Shown: one piece after another, positions 59,268 through 64,000 of the stretch
How positions within the stretch are numbered: position 1 is the stretch's first letter
Layout: each line of letters starts with the position of its first letter
Assembly (NCBI GenBank): GCA_009792885.1
Contig: WMCF01000030.1
Location: forward strand, 5,348,262-5,412,261
DNA: 64,000 bases
Direction of reading: 5' to 3'
From: Eremophila alpestris peregrina
Taxonomy: Eukaryota > Chordata > Aves > Passeriformes > Alaudidae
The notes under the pieces: model-generated
The model's database searches: none
Told to the model about the DNA's origin: nothing
Seen by the model: the letters and a program-made list of their open reading frames with translations, nothing else
Position numbers and translations under genes: made by a program

Positions 59268-62200
59268 GACTGAATAGTGCTTTTTAGGGGGTAAACATGG
59301 AAATGACTGCAGCTATTGTTGCAATTTGGTATTTTTGAAGGATATTCTGGTTTTAGAACCGGGGATTTTTATTTCTGAAAAAATATCTCTGTGAGTATTC
59401 TATACACTGCTGCAGTTTTGAGCCCTCACGTATGGATTCTGGGAGGTGTCTTTACACTCCTGCACAATTTTAATGTACACATCAAGAATATTTCACTGTG
59501 TAAACACACACCCAAATGAGGCAAATTGAACTGTTTCTGCTTCCAACCAGCTGCTCTGTCTCAGAGTCCTTAAAAAGCAATTACACAGTCGGATGTAATG
59601 TCTTTGATGCTTTTTCATTACAAAGTCTTGGCTAAAATATTCTGAGCTTGTATTTATCTTCATTAGTGTTACAGACTTTGGCAGAAATACATGAGGAAAT
59701 CAAATAAGGTCATTTTCATTATTTCATCCAAATGATAAACATTTTCATCATGTGGCTTGAATAAAATACTGTAAGTACAAAGCTGTGGAAAGCTGATGAA
59801 ATATTTATTAATTACAATATGGAAAAAACAATGTCAGGTGTATACTAAAAAAGCCATCCAGGATTATGAAGCTTCACAGTTGTTGAAAAAAAACCCCAGT
59901 AGTATTTCCATTAAACTCAAGCATTTTTTTTCCTCAATAGTACTTCATACTCAAATGCACAGTTAAAGAAAGTCAAGAAATACTACAAATTTGTGTTTGT
60001 ATTTCTGTTATTGAGAAAAACAGCCAGTGTGTGTTCTTTTGAGTTTTCAGACAGCCTCTAAATGCTATGAATTTGTTTTCACTTCAAAAAAATCTGAAAT
60101 ACTGTCACTGCTCCTGCATCATTGCTATTACCAAAGGATCAGTTAGAGAAAGAACAGGCTTTGGAGGTCTGGAGTCTTGGATGGCAGGCTGAATTTGGCC
60201 GTGTAAGTGACCCTTAGCAAGTCATTTAATTTTGCACATCAGTTTTCCCTTATGACTGCCATTTGTAATGTCCAAGACACTGAGATTTCTGGGTAAATGC
60301 CACTTTTATTAATTATTGGCATGACTCACATCCAAGAGGCCTGCTAACACAGTAAACTCATCTGCATTGAGCACAGTACAAAACTGATAAACACACATAC
60401 ACAGACTGTAAAATTGTGTGTTAGGGGCAGAGTAACAATAATCTATAACGGCAAATAACATTAAGATTAGCTGTCTTTTATGACTCTTGCCCATGGCTCG
60501 TAGAAAATCCTGAAGGAAGCAGAGCTTTGAAAATTACCCAGATTGATGAAACATCCACTAAAAATTACTTAGTCACAACAAGTTCCCTGCTCACCAGCAG
60601 ATTGTTTTGACAAGCTGCTATCTGGAATATCTGAGGCGAGGCAGCTGTTTCTAGTCATCCCCCTCCACAGTGAACTGTGCATGGAAAGTGTACAGTGAGG
60701 ATATGTGGAGGCAGTGAGTGCCTACATGATATCACCCTGAAGTGATCAAACATCTGAGTTTTGTTTTATTTCATAAGCCTTTTTTCATTAACAAAGCCAA
60801 ATGTCATATTCTGTTATCCTAGTCCCTCCCATAAAAGGATTATAGCTGTCTAGTTTATCAGGGTTCATTTTTTGCTAACAATGGGCAGATTTCCTTCTCT
60901 TTACAGTATAAGACATTAATCTTCATTTTTCTACTAATCAGTCTAAGGATTTTAACACTTAATACTTTATGCATGGAAAGCAAAAGAACTGTCAGCATGA
61001 TGTAATTAAATTCTCTCTCATTGACCCTCAGCATATTTAACAGCAACTCTTTCAGTGACATAATTACAGTAAATTGGAAGAAAAGTTTCCAAATTCCATT
61101 GGATCTCCTGAATAGTTACTGCATTCTTTATTCTTGAATCCACAGCTGTCAGCACTCCTGTTGAGATGCATTTAAAGAACCTTCAAAGAGTAACAACTAC
61201 ATACCCATAACAATATTAGGTAGAAAATCCTACTTACATCATTGATGTTTTGTTACATCTCAAAGACCTTTCTGCAAGATGTTTGATTTTCCATTCAGAA
61301 CAGTATCCAGGATTTAATCAAAATAACTTAGTAGATGTCTCTCTGGTCTACTTGTTTAATAAACAAAAGTACATAAACAGATATCAATTGCAAACATTTC
61401 TGATTAGAGATACTTGGGGGAGTATCCATGTCCCAGGCCACAGGCTTCAGAAAAATGAATACCATCACAGGTCATTTAGAGGTAAGATTGAAGAACAGAT
61501 ATAGCAAAAATTAATTATAAGTGCAAGTTTTAAGCCTGTCTGCCATTCTCTCACACAGGGAAAGACAGAGTACAGATTGCCTGGAGAGTCCACCTTTCAA
61601 GTTTGAGGGAGGGTCACCTGACCTGTCACGGATACCCCAAATGAAGATTTTTCTTTTTGCTATTTTCTTAATGTAACTAACTCTCAGTTTGAATCCCTAC
61701 ATGTACAGGATTGCACAGACAATTTCAAATTGAAACTAAGCTTTTTGTTTAGTCAAATGTTTTCTTTCACAATGCAAAACTTCCATGCAGTGACATCTGG
61801 AAACATTGTCTACACCAAAAAACCCTGCCAATATTGTCACTGAAAATAACTCTGAGAAGGCACTGGTTTGCCATCTGTATCCTCTGCAAGTCCTGACTAT
61901 TGATTTATCAGAATTTCCTTCCCTCCATGAGCAGCACTGTCCATGCACAGCTTATTCACTGAGCAAGTGAAACAGAGGACCCACATTTCAAGGGACCTCA
62001 CAGCTGAGCAAGAACAGCCACCCTTCTAATTCACTCCAGCAAATCTCTGTTCTCCAGAGAGAACTTCCCTAGAGTTCTCCTCCTGATCAAAGTATTGCTC
62101 AGTGATAATGTGGAGCAGAAATGGAGATTTTTTTTGGCTGCTAGAGGCAAACATGATAGCACTCAAGGTTAACATATGTTTTTGCTCTATCAGAAAATGA

Positions 62201-63748
62201 TCTCAGCTCCCACCCCCTAAATTTCTTATTCTAGAGGAAAATCAGACAAAATCAATATAGCAGACATTTGAGGAGTGGGAGGAGAGCTATGTTTCCTTTA
62301 ACTTAGGCTCCATCAGGAGCTCTATCCAGCTCTGCCACATCCATCTTCCCTTACTGCTGTGAGCTTTTTAGATGGGCAGAAGGCATTTTGCTCTCTGTCT
62401 TGCTCCACAGTGTGTTCAGGGCAGATTTCAAGGCTATTATATGCTTCCTTAACCAGACCTAGGAGCTGGGCCTGGGGCCAGGAGTCCAGCTCATTGTCCA
62501 GAAATGTGATTCTGATTTGGACTTTGTGATGGGTGAGGGAGCTGTGCTGAGTTTCCTTGGGGAAGAAAGGAGTTTGGCTAAAGCTTTTGTGACACAATTC
62601 AAGTGTAAACCCCTGAGCTGAGAATGCCTTGTGATAGAAGGGGCTTTGGCCAACCTCATCTGTATCACTTGCAGCACTCCAGGACCTGCAGCTGTACCAG
62701 AGCTGTGTTGCATGTAAGTGCTAATCATCAGAGTGTTCACAGCCATGAAAGGGCACAGCAACTCTTCATCATATGACTGAGAGCAAATTATTCACACTCG
62801 CCTCACAGCTGTTTGCTCCTGCTTTGGGAGAGGATTAAAAATACATGGAGAGCAAGGAAATGGGATTTGTGCTGGTGTCCTGCTTTTCCTTCCCTCTTGG
62901 AAACTGTTAAGTGTGGAAGAGCAGAGAGGCAAGCAAGCCCCCTTTCCATGAGCATTGTGTGTTTGCAAACTCAGCTGGATGGAGCCAGTCAAACTCACTA
63001 AGACAGACTGCTGAGACTTGGCAGCACAGCTGTAATTATTTGAGCTATTTGCATTTTGTTTATTTACTTGATTGTTATGTGATTATAAAAATACTCTGGT
63101 ATCCTTATCCTTTCAATTTCCTCAGGAAAGAAAGGAACAAAAGAAATTTAATAAGCAGAGACCCACAGTATTCTATCCTACAGGCTCAGGAATAGAAACC
63201 GAGTAAGTTCCTAAGCGTTCAACTACAAATTATCACTACTAAGAAAGTAGGCAGGATGTTGAGAAAGAAGGGTTGTGTGCTTCCCAGTTAGACTGTTTAC
63301 CTTGCACAGCAATAATGTCTGTTTTGAGGATGGAATGCTAGACTCCTTACCAGGCTGCAAAACCCCATCCATACTTGATCCTTGCCCCTACAGCATCACC
63401 TAGCTTCAATAAAAAGCATGGTCAGAGATGAGAAAGTAAACAGTGGTCTTTGAGCTTCTGATTTCTTTTTATATTCTGGTTAAGTAACCACTATTTTACA
63501 AAAAATAGTTTAATTGGGAGACTATGTTTTCATAGTTGCCTGTGCCAATCTGTAAGAGAGGATTTGAGGCTTTAACTCAATCAGACTGAGGCATCTTGTG
63601 AGCACATCTGTCTGCCTACCTAAGCTCAAGAAAGGAGAGTAAGTTCCTCCCTACTATTCCAGTTTAAAATCTATGCTATTTCACACAAAACACTACAGTA
63701 ATAGATGTTTACTTAAGTAACTCACAGTGTAATAGTATAGTATTCACT
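59268..63748. other. AT-rich non-coding DNA
   Basis: No gene was recognised over 4.5 kb. The stretch at about 59560-59820 is repeat-free and has several homeodomain-like words (CATTAC, TTAATTAC). A somewhat GC-richer stretch at about 62290-62770 holds overlapping chance frames on the minus strand and a small fold-back around GAGCTGG...CCAGCTC near 62463-62492. Confidence 0.5.
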
Positions 63749-63876
63749 AAAAGCAAAAGAACCCCAAACCTAACCAAACCAAACCAAAAAAACCCAAAAA
63801 AACAAAAACAAAGAAAACAAAAACCAATTAACCAACCAACCAAAAAAAAAAAAAAAAAAGAGAGAGATAAAAAAAG
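63749..63876. repeat. A/C-rich simple repeat, (AACC)n and poly-A
   Basis: Over about 90 bases the sequence is almost pure A and C, with AACC and CCAAA units, followed by about nineteen A and then GAGAGAG. Such a tract could be the expanded tail of a retroposed sequence, but nothing recognisable precedes it. Confidence 0.8.
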
Positions 63877-64000
63877 GAGGAACACTTTTTTGACAGCTTT
63901 TGAAAATTATGGTTTTTATTTAGTTAAAACATTTTGTTCCAACTTTTTTTTTTCCCCCTCTCTCCTCTGTGGAAGATTTCCAAATTTTGAAATGAAAATT
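63877..64000. other. AT-rich end of window
   Basis: The segment has a T run and a pyrimidine-rich stretch (63942-63967) and no other feature. Confidence 0.5.

Noticed and set aside
63761..63845. CCAAACCTAACC words resembling telomeric repeat
   Set aside because: Units are AACC and CCAAA, not CCCTAA; it is a simple A/C-rich tract.
1..64000. Operons, CRISPR arrays, ribosome binding sites, phage or integrative elements
   Set aside because: Composition, CR1 and LTR content show vertebrate nuclear DNA; no spaced identical repeats or prokaryotic gene layout exist.

Overview
This window looks like non-coding nuclear DNA from a bird, or less likely another sauropsid. It is AT-rich, has no bacterial-style gene packing, and carries several CR1 non-LTR retrotransposon fragments. 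Three of these are 3' ends with the familiar CR1 tail wording, and one is a 5' piece that spans the ORF1/ORF2 junction. Two solitary retroviral LTRs, scattered microsatellites and homopolymer-rich tracts complete the picture. I cannot name the species or chromosome from the sequence.

I find no convincing host protein-coding gene, exon set, rRNA or tRNA. The longest open frames are either pieces of CR1 or chance frames, and the chance frames cluster in a few GC-richer patches where stop codons are scarce. The window is best read as intergenic DNA or the inside of a very large intron.

Layout: 0-5.7 kb, unique AT-rich DNA; 5.70-6.37 kb, solo LTR on the plus strand; 6.4-18 kb, unique DNA with two GC-rich islands (8.7-9.3 and 9.8-10.0 kb); 18.06-18.25 kb, CR1 3' end (+); 20.59-21.31 kb, CR1 5' part with broken ORF1 and the start of ORF2, running into a pyrimidine and TA microsatellite tract; 22.47-22.62 kb, a short element with 18-bp perfect inverted ends; 25.40-25.46 kb, a near-perfect 54-nt hairpin; 25.92-26.12 kb, CR1 3' end (+); 32.86-33.38 kb, solo LTR (-); 37.9 kb, purine tract; 38.1-38.3 kb, GC-rich exon-like patch of unknown nature; 41.68 kb, CTCF-like site; 48.46-48.53 kb, a two-part hairpin; 55.27-55.88 kb, CR1 3' end (-) with the ORF2 C-terminus; 57.07-57.20 kb, faint reverse-transcriptase-like relic; 59.25 kb, palindromic homeodomain/octamer site; 63.75-63.88 kb, A/C-rich simple repeat.

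The items most worth following up are the two compact inverted-repeat structures (22.47 and 25.40 kb), the two-part hairpin at 48.46 kb, and the possible regulatory motifs (41.68 and 59.25 kb). I did not find a multi-gene system of any kind. Boundaries of old repeats are approximate because they were read by eye from remembered family features, not aligned.
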